A stretch of DNA of 64,000 bases from Aquificota bacterium (GCA_018771605.1 CP076324.1:1240001-1304000), one strand, 5' to 3'. Counted from the stretch's first letter, positions 45,447-54,062 are shown. The notes: a model not told the origin generated them from the sequence alone. Program-made: numbers and translations.

Positions 45447-46494
45447 GCTACTGCAAGTGGTGGACGGTGTAGGTTGGGGCGGCACAAAGGAGCAGACCTA
45501 CCTCATAACAAGGGAGCTATCCAAAAGGGGCTTTAGGGTTCATATGGCCCTCTCCTTCCAGTATGACCTTATGGTAAGCAAGTTAAAGGGTTATGATGTA
45601 AAGCTTCATTTTTTTGAGAACCATAATAAACTCTCAAGGTTTCACCCTTTTAACTACTACAGGCTTTGGAAGATAATGAGAGAGGAGAACTTTGACATAG
45701 TGATAGCCAATTTTCCACATGCCCTTGATTTTGTAAGGACTGCCATGAGTTTTCTTAAAACTAAGCCAAAGCTTGTGGCCTACAAAAGGACTGGAAGAGG
45801 GTCCAACTTTTTTTCCAAGCTTTTCAAGTATTCTTTTGCGGATAGGATAGTGGTGGTTGATAGGGCAACCTTTGAAAGGTTAAAAGAAGATGGCTTTTTT
45901 CCAGAGAAGCTGGTTTATATACCAAGCGGTCTTGACCTTAGTAGGTTCAAGCCTATGGGTAAGGAGATGGCTTTGGCAAAGAGAAGGGAGCTTGGTATAG
46001 ACCCAAACAAAAAGGTCTTTATAAACGTGGCTAACTGGAACCCACAACATAAGGGCCAGCCTTTTCTTATAGAAGCCTTTCGTAGGCTAAACTGCCCGCA
46101 GTGCCTTCTCCTTCTGGTAGGCATAAATACAGACAAAGAAGCGCCCAAGTATGCCCAAAGGTACGGCCTTGGTGAAAGGCTTATAGGCCTTGGCTTTAGA
46201 GAGGATGTGCCAGAACTCCTCAACATGGCGGATTACTTTGTCTTTTCCTCCTACTTTGAGGGTATTGCTGGAGCCCTACTTCAAGCTATGGCTTGCGGTA
46301 AGGTGGTCATATCCACTCTTGCGGGTGGTATAAGGGATTACTTGAAGGATGGAGAAAATGGCTTTGCGGTAGATGTGGGAGACCTTGAGGGCTTTGTGGA
46401 TAGGTTAAAAAGGGCCCTTGACCTTTCGGAGGAGGAAAGGGAAAGACTTTCAAAGAGAGCCATAGAGAGCTTAAAATTCCATAGTCATACATAG
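45439..46494 (+). CDS. Glycosyltransferase family 4, 3' end displaced by IS607 element
   Basis: 351 residues from the ATG at 45439. LLQVVDGVGWGGTKEQTYLITRELSKRGF begins the GT-B fold; INVANWNPQHKGQPFLIEAF and YFVFSSYFEGIAGALLQAMACGKVVISTLAGGIRDYL hold the phosphate loop and the E(x7)E motif. The frame ends at TAG 46492-46494 just inside the IS607-type element. The lost tail is found at 49575-49628 in the matching frame. Only about 17 residues are lost, so the enzyme may remain active. Confidence 0.82.
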   Translation: MVKLLQVVDGVGWGGTKEQTYLITRELSKRGFRVHMALSFQYDLMVSKLKGYDVKLHFFENHNKLSRFHPFNYYRLWKIMREENFDIVIANFPHALDFVRTAMSFLKTKPKLVAYKRTGRGSNFFSKLFKYSFADRIVVVDRATFERLKEDGFFPEKLVYIPSGLDLSRFKPMGKEMALAKRRELGIDPNKKVFINVANWNPQHKGQPFLIEAFRRLNCPQCLLLLVGINTDKEAPKYAQRYGLGERLIGLGFREDVPELLNMADYFVFSSYFEGIAGALLQAMACGKVVISTLAGGIRDYLKDGENGFAVDVGDLEGFVDRLKRALDLSEEERERLSKRAIESLKFHSHT

Positions 46495-46509
46495 ACACTT
46501 GACAATAAA

Positions 46510-46537
46510 GTGTTAAAAGATAATAATAATATCCGAT
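46510..46537. repeat. Left target duplication, IS copy 2 (28 bp)
   Basis: 28 nt, from GTGTTAAAAG to ATATCCGAT, identical to 47504-47531. Confidence 0.93.
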
Positions 46538-47503
46538 ACGCCGGGTGAGAAATTAGGCCTCAAGTTCACCCCTCCTGTAATAGCTATATCCAATAGCATA
46601 AGCATATGTATAAACAAGCACACAAGTTAAAGTCCTCCACCCACTACCAGCATTGAAAAGTTTTATCTGACTTATAACACCCTCCACCACCTGCCTTTTT
46701 GCCCTCATCTCCCTACTATCACACACAATAACACCTTCACAGCCCCTATAACCCCTATCACCATACACCACACAATTCTCCACAAGCCCCCTAAACCATA
46801 AACTCCTTTTCTTTCTCTCTCTGAATGCCCTAACTTCATGCACGCTTCCAAAAGTTATCCACACATCATAAACTCTCCCCTCCCTATCACATAACACCAT
46901 CATCAACATACCATATCTTACCTCCTCAAACTCCACCACCTTTCCATTGTCTCTCCGAACTATCTTCCTTCTCCTCTTTGCCCACCATACCTTCCCTCTT
47001 ACCCTCCTTATCTTCTGTGTCCTCGCCCTGTTTACATTGGCTATGTCCACTATGGTTCCATCTATTACAAGTTCTATCTTCTTACCATACAAAAGCCTTG
47101 CTAAAATCATAAGCCTCAGCTTGTGAAGCTTGTATTCTCTCAATATCCTGTATACTCTCTTGAGTCTGTATCTTCTGAAGATATGCCATGATTGTATGGA
47201 TGGGTCAATAAGTAGTTTAGCTAAGGTGAGGACTTTTGTGTTGGTTATGTAGGAGAGTATAAAGATGGCTGCTATATGGATGTCTGTGAGTTTAGGCTTT
47301 CTGCCTGCTTTTGGTTTTGGCACATTAAGGAATGGAAAGGCATTTTCAAGGTCTTTGAGGATTTGTTGGTAGATGTGTAGGTAAGGTGGTATAATTTCCA
47401 TGGTAAAAACCTCCGATGGTTTTTAGGGCTACTATTATAGTAGCCCTGCTGTCTTTTTATTGATATGGAAGGTTTAGCTTAAAGGGAATTTCTCACCCAG
47501 CGT
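46538..47503 (-). mobile_element. 966-bp insertion sequence, copy 2
   Basis: Same length and ends as copy 1 (ACGCCGGGTGAGAAATT to AATTTCTCACCCAGCGT). Flanked by an exact 28-bp direct repeat. Inserted at the start of the IS607 tnpA gene: the right repeat carries the first two bases of its ATG. Confidence 0.95.
46553..47401 (-). CDS. DDE transposase (IS copy 2)
   Basis: 282 residues, intact frame, same DDE residues as copy 1 (VIDGT, YGDRGYRG, VVEGVISQ). It differs from copy 1 at nine positions, three of them within the first 30 residues (for example YLHIYQ, NAFPF, PKPKAG). Leader hairpin AAAAACC/GGTTTTT is retained ahead of the ATG. Confidence 0.9.
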   Translation of the reverse strand: MEIIPPYLHIYQQILKDLENAFPFLNVPKPKAGRKPKLTDIHIAAIFILSYITNTKVLTLAKLLIDPSIQSWHIFRRYRLKRVYRILREYKLHKLRLMILARLLYGKKIELVIDGTIVDIANVNRARTQKIRRVRGKVWWAKRRRKIVRRDNGKVVEFEEVRYGMLMMVLCDREGRVYDVWITFGSVHEVRAFRERKKRSLWFRGLVENCVVYGDRGYRGCEGVIVCDSREMRAKRQVVEGVISQIKLFNAGSGWRTLTCVLVYTYAYAIGYSYYRRGELEA

Positions 47504-47531
47504 GTGTTAAAAGATAATAATAATATCCGAT
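47504..47531. repeat. Right target duplication, IS copy 2 (28 bp)
   Basis: Exact copy of 46510-46537. It recreates the TAATAAT-type -10 region directly ahead of tnpA. Confidence 0.93.
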
Positions 47532-48165
47532 GAACGAGGAACTACTAAGTCCAAAAGAAGCGGGGAAGCTCTTAGGAGTTTCAACAAGAACAATACAAAG
47601 GTGGGACAAGCAGGGACTTATCAAGACAGTTAGAACTCCAAAAGGGCGAAGAAGGATACCTGTGTCAGAAGTAAGGAGAATTCTAAGACAGATGACGAAT
47701 GACAGGAGAGCGGTTATCTATGCAAGAGTTAGCTCCCAGAAACAGGACAAGGATGGAAACCTTGAAAGACAGGTGGAGAGATTACTTAAATGGGTTAAGG
47801 AGAATAACTATGAAGTAGTTAGAGTTTTCAAGGATACCGCAAGCGGAATAAATGATAAACGCAAGAACTTCTGGAAGATGATGGAGTTTATCAAAGAAAA
47901 CCACATACCTTTCCTAATAGTTGAGTTTCACGACAGACTCACAAGGTTCGGGCTTGAATATGTGAAAGCGCTTCTGAAAGAATACGGAGCGGAGCTTATC
48001 ACGGTAGAGAGTAAAATGAGCAAAGATAAAATGCATGAGCTTGTGGAAGACCTGATAACTATTATTACTTCCTTTACCGCAAGGATATACGGAGTGAGGT
48101 CTCAGAAATTCAAGAAGATAAAGGAGATACTTGAGGATGAAGCTACACAAAACGCTACTGCTTAA
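47530..48165 (+). CDS. tnpA: IS607-type serine recombinase TnpA
   Basis: 211 residues. A MerR-like helix-turn-helix (LLSPKEAGKLLGVSTRTIQRWDKQGLIKTVRTPKGRRRIPVSEV) is followed by a serine recombinase catalytic domain: VIYARVSSQKQDKDGNLERQ holds the nucleophilic Ser, and FHDRLTRFGLEYV the conserved Arg residues. This domain order is specific to IS607. The end overlaps tnpB by 29 nt. The ATG is only two bases from the IS copy 2 duplication boundary. Confidence 0.93.
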   Translation: MNEELLSPKEAGKLLGVSTRTIQRWDKQGLIKTVRTPKGRRRIPVSEVRRILRQMTNDRRAVIYARVSSQKQDKDGNLERQVERLLKWVKENNYEVVRVFKDTASGINDKRKNFWKMMEFIKENHIPFLIVEFHDRLTRFGLEYVKALLKEYGAELITVESKMSKDKMHELVEDLITIITSFTARIYGVRSQKFKKIKEILEDEATQNATA

Positions 48166-49566
48166 GATTGTAGAACCTAACGAAGGGAAGAGGAAGAAGT
48201 TAGAAAACACGATAGAGCTTTACGCAAAGGTTCTGAAGTTCTACCTTGGAGTTATCCCAAAGCTCGGAATGTATCGCATAGCAAGTATGGACAGCAAATC
48301 TGCTCTTACCTTCCTTGAGTTTAATACAGTTCCCACGAAAACCCATCCCAATCCTCTCTACCCTATCTTTGGAGGAGTTCAGACCAACATAAGAAGGAGT
48401 GCAATAAACAAAGCGGTTGGGATGATAAAGAGTTACCTCTCCAACCTTTTGAGATGGCACAGGGAAGGGAAAGAGCTTGAGCATTCAAAACCCTCTTATC
48501 CCAACCCCAAGAACTTCTCCTTTACCTACTACGCTACAGATGTAGAGTTTGAGGATGTTCTCTCCGCTAAGGAGTTCGCTTTTGTGAAACTCAAGGTAAT
48601 AGACGAGAAGGGAAACTACGAGTTTGTAAACTACCCTATCCTGCCTTACAGGAGGTTTTACGAGAAACTCAGCGAACTTAAAAGTGAAGGGTGGAAACTG
48701 AAGAGAAGTGCAACCCTGATAAAGAAAGGAAAAAGCTTTTACGTGGCTCTTACCCTTGAGAAGGTAGTAAAGAAGGTAAAGCAAGAGAGACCAAAGTATG
48801 TGATAAATGTGGACCTGAATATTCAAAGAAACCTGGCGTGTATAGGTATATTTGAGATAGATTGGGAAAAGAGAGAAAGCAGGCTTTACGGGATAAAGTT
48901 CATAAAAAGAGAGCTAACAAAACTTGCTTACAAAAGGGACTATTTGCTTGAGGAGATAAGGTTAAGACAAGTTCTCACAGGGCGAAGTCCTGAAAGGGGG
49001 ATAACAGAAAGCTGTGGAGGAAGATTTACAATCTCAACAGGGATATTGCTCTGAAGGTGGCAAAAGAAATAGACGAAGTGGCAAAATACTTTAAGGAGAA
49101 AGGAGAGGTAGTAGTGGTATTTGAGAAGCTAAAAGGACTAAGAGGAAAGAGAGGGAAGGGTAAGAGATTAAACAGGAAGCTTTCTTACTGGATGAGGAAA
49201 AGTGTTCAGGAAAGGGTTGAGTATTTAGCCTTTGAGAACGGTTATGGGATAGATTTTGTGTATCCACACTACACTTCAAAGAGGTGCTGTGTATGTGGGT
49301 TGTTGGGAGAGAGGTTCTCTCCCAATGGCTCAAAAGCCCTCTTTGGGTGTAGTAGATGCGGATACGAGGTAAATGCAGATGTGAACGCTGTGTTTAACCA
49401 GCACTTTGTTTACCTGTCCCATCTCCTACATGGAGGTGGGGAAGCCCGCTCAGTGGTGCGGGTTGGGGTTTCGCTGAAAGGTCTCCGAAAGAGGAGACAC
49501 AATCTAAGCGGAGCCTCTACGAGCAATGGCTACCTTTGCCTACGTAATGTGTATGTTTTAAGGTAG
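48137..49566 (+). pseudogene. tnpB: TnpB (RNA-guided nuclease), frameshifted
   Basis: Two adjoining frames (48137-49054 and 49057-49566) together give a full TnpB. The first holds the N-terminal WED-like region and the first RuvC Asp (VINVDLNIQRNLA). The second has RuvC Glu (VVVFEKLKGL), a zinc ribbon (CCVCG..GCSRCG) and the last Asp (NADVNAVFNQ). The break lies in the G5 run at 48996-49000; adding one G gives GDNRKLWRKIYNLNRDIALKVAKEID, the expected TnpB continuation. Catalytic residues are otherwise intact. Programmed slippage or sequence error are possible alternatives to inactivation. Confidence 0.85.
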
Positions 49567-49575
49567 CTGTTGCAA
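49441..49575 (+). ncRNA. Candidate omega-RNA (reRNA) at the element right end
   Basis: In IS605/IS607 elements the TnpB guide RNA lies at the 3' end of tnpB and reads into flanking DNA. Here CCCGC/GCGGG (49445-49462) and GTCTCC/GGAGAC (49481-49498) form hairpins within the last part of the gene, ending near the deduced right end. The guide would be the first bases of flank, beginning about 49575. Position is by analogy; no RNA evidence. Confidence 0.4.
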
Positions 49576-49628
49576 CCACTGTGGATAAGTATGAGGAGCT
49601 TTTTAAGGACTTGCTGGGTATATCTTAA
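49575..49628 (+). pseudogene. Detached C-terminal end of the GT4 gene
   Basis: ACC ACT GTG GAT AAG... encodes TTVDKYEELFKDLLGIS then stop, the typical C-terminal helix of GT4 enzymes. Phase matches the 45439-46494 frame across the IS607 element. It overlaps the 3' end of apbE (minus) by 26 nt, as convergent compact genes in this genome often do. Confidence 0.7.
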
Positions 49629-50478
49629 GGCTTTCAAAGTATTCCATAAAGGCCCTGTTTATAAAAAGGCTTCCATCCTTAAAAAGCAAAAACACACCTA
49701 TATGTGGGTTTTCCTTTATAAACCTTTCCCTGCTTTCATCATCCATTGCCAATAGGGCTGTCTCTAAAGCATCCGTTATGGTGCAATCGTGGTATGCCAC
49801 CGTTGCCTGAAGAAGGCTGTTTTCCTTTCCTATTATGTGTTTTCTAAGGTAGTTGCCTCCAGTGGAAAGGCACAGGTCCTTTGAGTTGTAGCCTTCGGCC
49901 AGTAATGTATTGTTTATGGGATTAAAAATGGCAAGGAGCCTTTTGTGGCCCCATACCCTTAGGTCTCCTGCTATGGAGATAAAGCCCCAAGGTGTTTTGA
50001 GCCTTTCGTAGGCCTTCTGCACCGCATAGCCCTTGCCTATGCCACCAAGGTCTATGGCCATACCCTTTTCCAAAAGACAAACCTTAGCTCCCTCTATGCT
50101 TACCTTTTTGTAGTCTATAAGCCTCTTTGCCTCCTCTTCACCTATAAGTCCTTTCCTTTTGTAGTTTATGGTGTATGCACCAACCATTATATCAAAAAAG
50201 CCATAGGTCCTTTTAGAGATTTCAAGGGCTTTTTGAACCACCTCAAGGGTTTCTTCTGAAGCCTTTTCACAGCCTACACCAGCACTCTTATTTATCCTTG
50301 ATACCTCCGAATCTTCCATATAATCTGAGAGCTTCTCTTCAAGGCTTTTCATATACCTATAGGCTTGGTATTCTTTGCCCTCTGGAAGTTCTATAAGGGC
50401 GTAGGTACCCATAAGGTAAAAGAGCCTCTCCTGAGAAAAGGAAAGAGATAAGAGGGTAAGAAGTATAAGGAGTTTCAC
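49603..50478 (-). CDS. apbE: FAD:protein FMN transferase
   Basis: 291 residues with signal peptide (MKLLILLTLLSLSFSQ). FYLMGTYALIELP, SEVSRINKSAG, MAIDLGGIGKGYAVQKAYERL and FISIAGDLRVWG are ApbE motifs; TITDALETALLAM contains the metal-binding T-D-A-x-x-T region, with Glu in the fifth position. It attaches FMN to Thr/Ser of exported flavoproteins in the periplasm. The ATGA overlap with the upstream gene indicates an operon. Confidence 0.88.
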   Translation of the reverse strand: MKLLILLTLLSLSFSQERLFYLMGTYALIELPEGKEYQAYRYMKSLEEKLSDYMEDSEVSRINKSAGVGCEKASEETLEVVQKALEISKRTYGFFDIMVGAYTINYKRKGLIGEEEAKRLIDYKKVSIEGAKVCLLEKGMAIDLGGIGKGYAVQKAYERLKTPWGFISIAGDLRVWGHKRLLAIFNPINNTLLAEGYNSKDLCLSTGGNYLRKHIIGKENSLLQATVAYHDCTITDALETALLAMDDESRERFIKENPHIGVFLLFKDGSLFINRAFMEYFESLKIYPASP

Positions 50479-51110
50479 TTCTTTCTTCTTTGGGTTTTGG
50501 TGGGCTTGCTTTCAGAGGGCTTTGGCTCAAAAACGGAAACCTTTACTTCAAAGTCCTTAATTACTACCCTCGCTGGCTTTAGCTTGCCTTCCTCAAAGAC
50601 AAAGCTTAGCATGGGGAGGTTTTCAAGCTTGGAAGATAGCTCTTCATCCGCCAGCAGACCGCTTATAAAACCAAAACCGAGCAGTGGAGCCTGAAGTATG
50701 AGGCTTGGCTTTTTATCGTAGAGAAGCACCCTTCGTAGGTCTTGGTTAAACTGGGATTGTACCTCTTCATGTGGCCTCTCTCCGTAGTAGGCCATGTAGA
50801 CATGAAAAGGCTGTATAAGCTTTAGTCTGTTTTCCAGACCTTCGCCACCCTTTACATAGTAGGCTTCCACTCCAAGGCTCTTTAGAGATGCCACCAAGGA
50901 GGCGGCAAAGAGGGCACAAAGGTCTGCACTTTCCATATACACCACTGCTATGCGGTTATAGCCCATATCCTTGAGCAGTTTTGCTATATGCACGCTGGCG
51001 TTTATGCGGGCGTTTGCCCTCTCTGGTGTAAGGAAGGTGTTTGCCTGCTGGGCATAGGAAAGACTAAAAAGGCCTACAAGTATTAAAAGCTTAAAAACAA
51101 ACTTTCTCAT
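50475..51110 (-). CDS. Uncharacterised exported protein
   Basis: 211 residues. Signal peptide MRKFVFKLLILVGLFSLSYA, then an alpha/beta domain (AHIAKLLKDMGYNRIAVVYMESADLCALFAASLVASLKSLGVEAYYVKGGEG as seen in outline). The tail is basic (KPTKTQRRKK). No known family is evident. Co-translated with apbE. TATAAT (51123-51118) lies 7 nt from the ATG, but IS copy 3 begins 11 nt beyond, so the -35 region was replaced by IS sequence. Confidence 0.72.
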   Translation of the reverse strand: MRKFVFKLLILVGLFSLSYAQQANTFLTPERANARINASVHIAKLLKDMGYNRIAVVYMESADLCALFAASLVASLKSLGVEAYYVKGGEGLENRLKLIQPFHVYMAYYGERPHEEVQSQFNQDLRRVLLYDKKPSLILQAPLLGFGFISGLLADEELSSKLENLPMLSFVFEEGKLKPARVVIKDFEVKVSVFEPKPSESKPTKTQRRKK

Positions 51111-51134
51111 GCATGGTATTATAATGCAATATAT

Positions 51135-52100
51135 ACGCCGGGTGAGAAATTAGACCTCAAGTTCACCCCTCCTATAATAGCTATATCCAATAGCATAAGC
51201 ATATACATACACAAACACACAAGTTAAAGTCCTCCACCCACTACCAGCATTAAAAAGCTTTATCTGACTTATAACACCTTCCACTACCTGCCTTTTTGCC
51301 CTCATCTCCCTACTACCACACACAATCACACCTTCACAACCCCTATAACCCCTATCTCCATACACCACACAACTCTCCACAAGCTTCCTAAACCATAAAC
51401 TCCTTCTCTTCCTTTCCCTAAATGCCCTAACCTCATGCACACTTCCAAAGCTTATCCACACATCATAAACTCTCCCCTCCCTATCACATAACACCATCAT
51501 CAACATACCATATCTTACCTCCTCAAACTCCACTACCTTCCCATTGTCTCTCCGAACTATCTTCCTTCTCCTCTTTGCCCACCATACCTTCCCTCTTACC
51601 CTCCTTATCTTCTGTGTCCTCGCCCTGTTTACATTGGCTATGTCCACTATGGTTCCATCTATTACAAGTTCTATCTTCTTACCATACAAAAGCCTTGCTA
51701 AAATCATAAGCCTCAGCTTGTGAAGCTTGTATTCTCTCAATATCCTGTATACTCTCTTGAGTCTGTATCTTCTGAAGATATGCCATGATTGTATGGATGG
51801 GTCAATAAGTAGTTTAGCTAAGGTGAGGACTTTTGTATTGGTTATGTAGGAGAGTATAAAGATGGCTGCTATATGGATGTCTGTGAGTTTAGGCTTTCTG
51901 CCTGCTTTAGCTTTTGGCACATTAAGGAATGGCAAGGCATTTTCAAGGTCTTTTAGGATTTGTTGGTAGATGCGTAGGTAAGGTGGTATAATTTCCATGG
52001 TAAAAACCTCCGATGGTTTTTAGAGCTACTATTATAGTAGCCCTGCTGTCTTTTTATTGATATGGAAGGTTTAGCTTAAAGGGAATTTCTCACTCGGCGT
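51135..52100 (-). mobile_element. 966-bp insertion sequence, copy 3
   Basis: Length and ends as in copies 1 and 2 (ACGCCGGGTGAGAAATT; AATTTCTCACTCGGCGT). Unlike them it lacks a matching direct repeat: the 28 nt on the left and right do not correspond. It lies between the divergent genes at 51110 (minus) and 52119 (plus). Confidence 0.93.
51150..51998 (-). CDS. DDE transposase (IS copy 3)
   Basis: 282 residues, intact. Identical to copy 1 through about residue 174, with seven changes after it (for example CDREGR, ERKRRS, RKLVESC, CGSRE). DDE motifs and leader hairpin are conserved. Confidence 0.9.
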   Translation of the reverse strand: MEIIPPYLRIYQQILKDLENALPFLNVPKAKAGRKPKLTDIHIAAIFILSYITNTKVLTLAKLLIDPSIQSWHIFRRYRLKRVYRILREYKLHKLRLMILARLLYGKKIELVIDGTIVDIANVNRARTQKIRRVRGKVWWAKRRRKIVRRDNGKVVEFEEVRYGMLMMVLCDREGRVYDVWISFGSVHEVRAFRERKRRSLWFRKLVESCVVYGDRGYRGCEGVIVCGSREMRAKRQVVEGVISQIKLFNAGSGWRTLTCVFVYVYAYAIGYSYYRRGELEV

Positions 52101-52118
52101 GTATATATTTAATAACCT

Positions 52119-53024
52119 ATGAGAAGATGCTATAAATGTGGTCAAAAGGCTGTAGTTTATCTAAGACAGTACAGGATAGCCTTTTGTAAAGAACATTATC
52201 TTGAGTGGTATTTAAAGAGGGTGCAGGAGACTATAAAAGAATTTAGGATGTTTGGGAAGGGAGATAGAGTGCTTGTGGCCGTATCTGGTGGAAAAGATAG
52301 CCTTTCTCTGTGGGATGCCTTACACAGGCTTGGCTATGAGGCCGGTGGCCTTTATATAGACCTTGGCATAGGGGACTATTCAAGGCGTTCTAGGGAAGTA
52401 TGTGAAAAGTTTGCCAGGGAAAGGTCCTTAAAGCTTCATGTGGTTGAATTAAGCAAGGAGATCGCCACCATACCAGAGATAAGGGAAAAGGAAAAGAGGC
52501 CAGCCTGCTCCTTTTGCGGTCAGATAAAGAGGTACTATATGAACCATGTGGCCAAAAAGGAAGGTTATAGCGTGGTAGCCACAGGCCATAACTTGGACGA
52601 TGAGAGCGCCACTCTGCTTTCCAACGTGCTAAGCTGGAATATGGACTATCTTTCAAGGCAGTTCCCCGTGCTTTTGGAAGGTGAAGGCTTTGTGCGTAAG
52701 GTAAAGCCTTTGTTTAAGTTTACAGAAAAAGAAAATGCTCTTTATGCCTTTCTGTCTGGCATTGAATTTGTGGAAGAGGAGTGTCCCTTCTCCGAAGGCG
52801 CCAGTTCCATTGAGTACAAAAGAATACTCTCTGAGATAGAGGAAAAAAGCCCAGGCACTAAGCTTAGGTTCTACATGGACTTTCTAAGAAGGATGCATCC
52901 TATACTTCAACAGGATAAGGCCCAGCTAAGGCCCTGTAAGGTATGCGGTGAGCCAACAAGCTCAGAGGTTTGTTCCATATGCAGGCTTAGAGAAAGACTT
53001 AGTTTAAAGGCTTTGTCATTCTAA
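52119..53024 (+). CDS. ttuA: tRNA 2-thiolation enzyme, TtuA/TtcA-like
   Basis: 301 residues. An N-terminal zinc finger (CYKCGQKAVVY..FCKEHY), the PP-loop VLVAVSGGKDSLSLWDAL, CSFCGQIKRYYMNHVAKKEGYSVVATGHNLDDES with Fe-S/catalytic cysteines, and a C-terminal zinc finger (CKVCGEPTSSEVCSIC) give the TtuA/Ncs6 architecture. TtuA forms 2-thioribothymidine at position 54 of tRNA in thermophiles. The start is 18 nt from IS copy 3, whose end may now provide upstream promoter sequence. Converges on the GNAT gene by 26 nt. Confidence 0.88.
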   Translation: MRRCYKCGQKAVVYLRQYRIAFCKEHYLEWYLKRVQETIKEFRMFGKGDRVLVAVSGGKDSLSLWDALHRLGYEAGGLYIDLGIGDYSRRSREVCEKFARERSLKLHVVELSKEIATIPEIREKEKRPACSFCGQIKRYYMNHVAKKEGYSVVATGHNLDDESATLLSNVLSWNMDYLSRQFPVLLEGEGFVRKVKPLFKFTEKENALYAFLSGIEFVEEECPFSEGASSIEYKRILSEIEEKSPGTKLRFYMDFLRRMHPILQQDKAQLRPCKVCGEPTSSEVCSICRLRERLSLKALSF

Positions 53025-53460
53025 TCCAGTAGTTAAACCTGTCCTTTTCTTCAAAACCCAAGCTTTTGTAAAACTCAAGGGCTTGCGTGTTTTTATCTCC
53101 CACCCAAAGCTCTGCCGTATCAAGCCCCCTGCTTTTAAAGTACTCAATAGCCTTTTGCACAAGCGCCTTGCCTATGCCCTTGTTTCTATACTCTGGAAGG
53201 ATTACAAGTTCATGAATGGCCCCAACCACCTTTCCTTCCCTTTTGCTAAACCAGTTGCCATTGCTTGCGATAAAGCCCACTATCTTACCCTCTTCTTCGG
53301 CCACCCATATACCGGCCACATCCCTCCTAAACAGCCAGTTTAAATAGGCCTGCACATCCTCGGGATGGGTGTAAGAATACTCTTCAAGGCCCTTGTAGCC
53401 TTGCAAATAGACCTCAATAAGGTCTTTTATATCTCCATTTTCCGCCCTGCGTATCCTCAT
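52999..53460 (-). CDS. GNAT-family acetyltransferase
   Basis: 153 residues. MRIRRAENGDIKDLIEVY starts the fold, and HELVILPEYRNKGIGKALVQKAIEYFKSRG is motif A with the Q/RxxGxG/A acetyl-CoA loop; ALEFYKSLGFEEKDR closes it. The acceptor is unknown. ATGA overlap with lolA. Confidence 0.88.
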   Translation of the reverse strand: MRIRRAENGDIKDLIEVYLQGYKGLEEYSYTHPEDVQAYLNWLFRRDVAGIWVAEEEGKIVGFIASNGNWFSKREGKVVGAIHELVILPEYRNKGIGKALVQKAIEYFKSRGLDTAELWVGDKNTQALEFYKSLGFEEKDRFNYWIRMTKPLN

Positions 53461-54062
53461 GGTTTTAGTATTTTGGCCACTTCTGGAACCTTTACCCTAA
53501 ATAGGTCCTCCGATGGTGTAAAGTTAAAAGATACTCTTACAAACTCTATGGTGGTACTTATGCCTTCCCTTTCTTCTACCTTTATACTCCTTATATCGCC
53601 CCTTTGGGAAACTTCCACAAAAACCTTTGAAAAATAATCATCCTTCACCTTGGGTTTTAGGACAAAAACTTTACCTTCTGTATTTTCTACTTCACCCACA
53701 AGTTGAAAGACCTCCGATAAGGGTCTTGATACTAAAAATAGCGCCTCAATAACCGGTGAATTATTCCTATCAAGGTTATCAATAAAGGCAGTCTTGTCCT
53801 TTGGAGAATAGACCAACACCTTAAAGCCATCGGAGACTATAAGGGTCTTTTCTGGATGTTGGTATTCTATCCTAAACCTTCCACCCCTTTGGGCATAGAA
53901 AAGGCCTTTTGATACATCCGCCTTTGATTGCCATGGATATTGAACCTTTTGAACAAAGGCCACCTTTATGCTTTTTATGTTCTCCAGCCTTTTCTCAAAC
54001 TCCTCAAAAGATTGGGAAAAGGAAAGACATATTAAGAAAAGGAGAAAAGTTAAAACCTTCAT
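53457..54062 (-). CDS. lolA: LolA-like lipoprotein carrier
   Basis: 201 residues with signal peptide (MKVLTFLLFLICLSFSQ). FEEFEKRLENIKSIKVAFVQKVQYPW, then GLFYAQRGGRFRIEYQHPEKTLIVSDGFKVLVYSPKDK is the LolA/LolB half-barrel pattern. It carries lipoproteins through the periplasm to the outer membrane. Overlaps both neighbouring genes by ATGA, in an operon after ilvE. Confidence 0.85.
   Translation of the reverse strand: MKVLTFLLFLICLSFSQSFEEFEKRLENIKSIKVAFVQKVQYPWQSKADVSKGLFYAQRGGRFRIEYQHPEKTLIVSDGFKVLVYSPKDKTAFIDNLDRNNSPVIEALFLVSRPLSEVFQLVGEVENTEGKVFVLKPKVKDDYFSKVFVEVSQRGDIRSIKVEEREGISTTIEFVRVSFNFTPSEDLFRVKVPEVAKILKP

Larger units (their letters stand above)
46490..49578 (+). mobile_element. 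IS607-type element (with IS copy 2 nested inside)
   Basis: Contains tnpA (serine recombinase, 47530-48165) and a broken tnpB (48137-49566). Ends are deduced from the split glycosyltransferase: the left end is at the ACA codon 46489-46491 and the right end near 49573-49579. IS607 elements use a 2-bp core and make no target duplication; an AC or CA core fits both edges and restores the frame. The promoter region (TTGACA at 46499) was separated from tnpA by the IS at 46538-47503. Confidence 0.75.
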
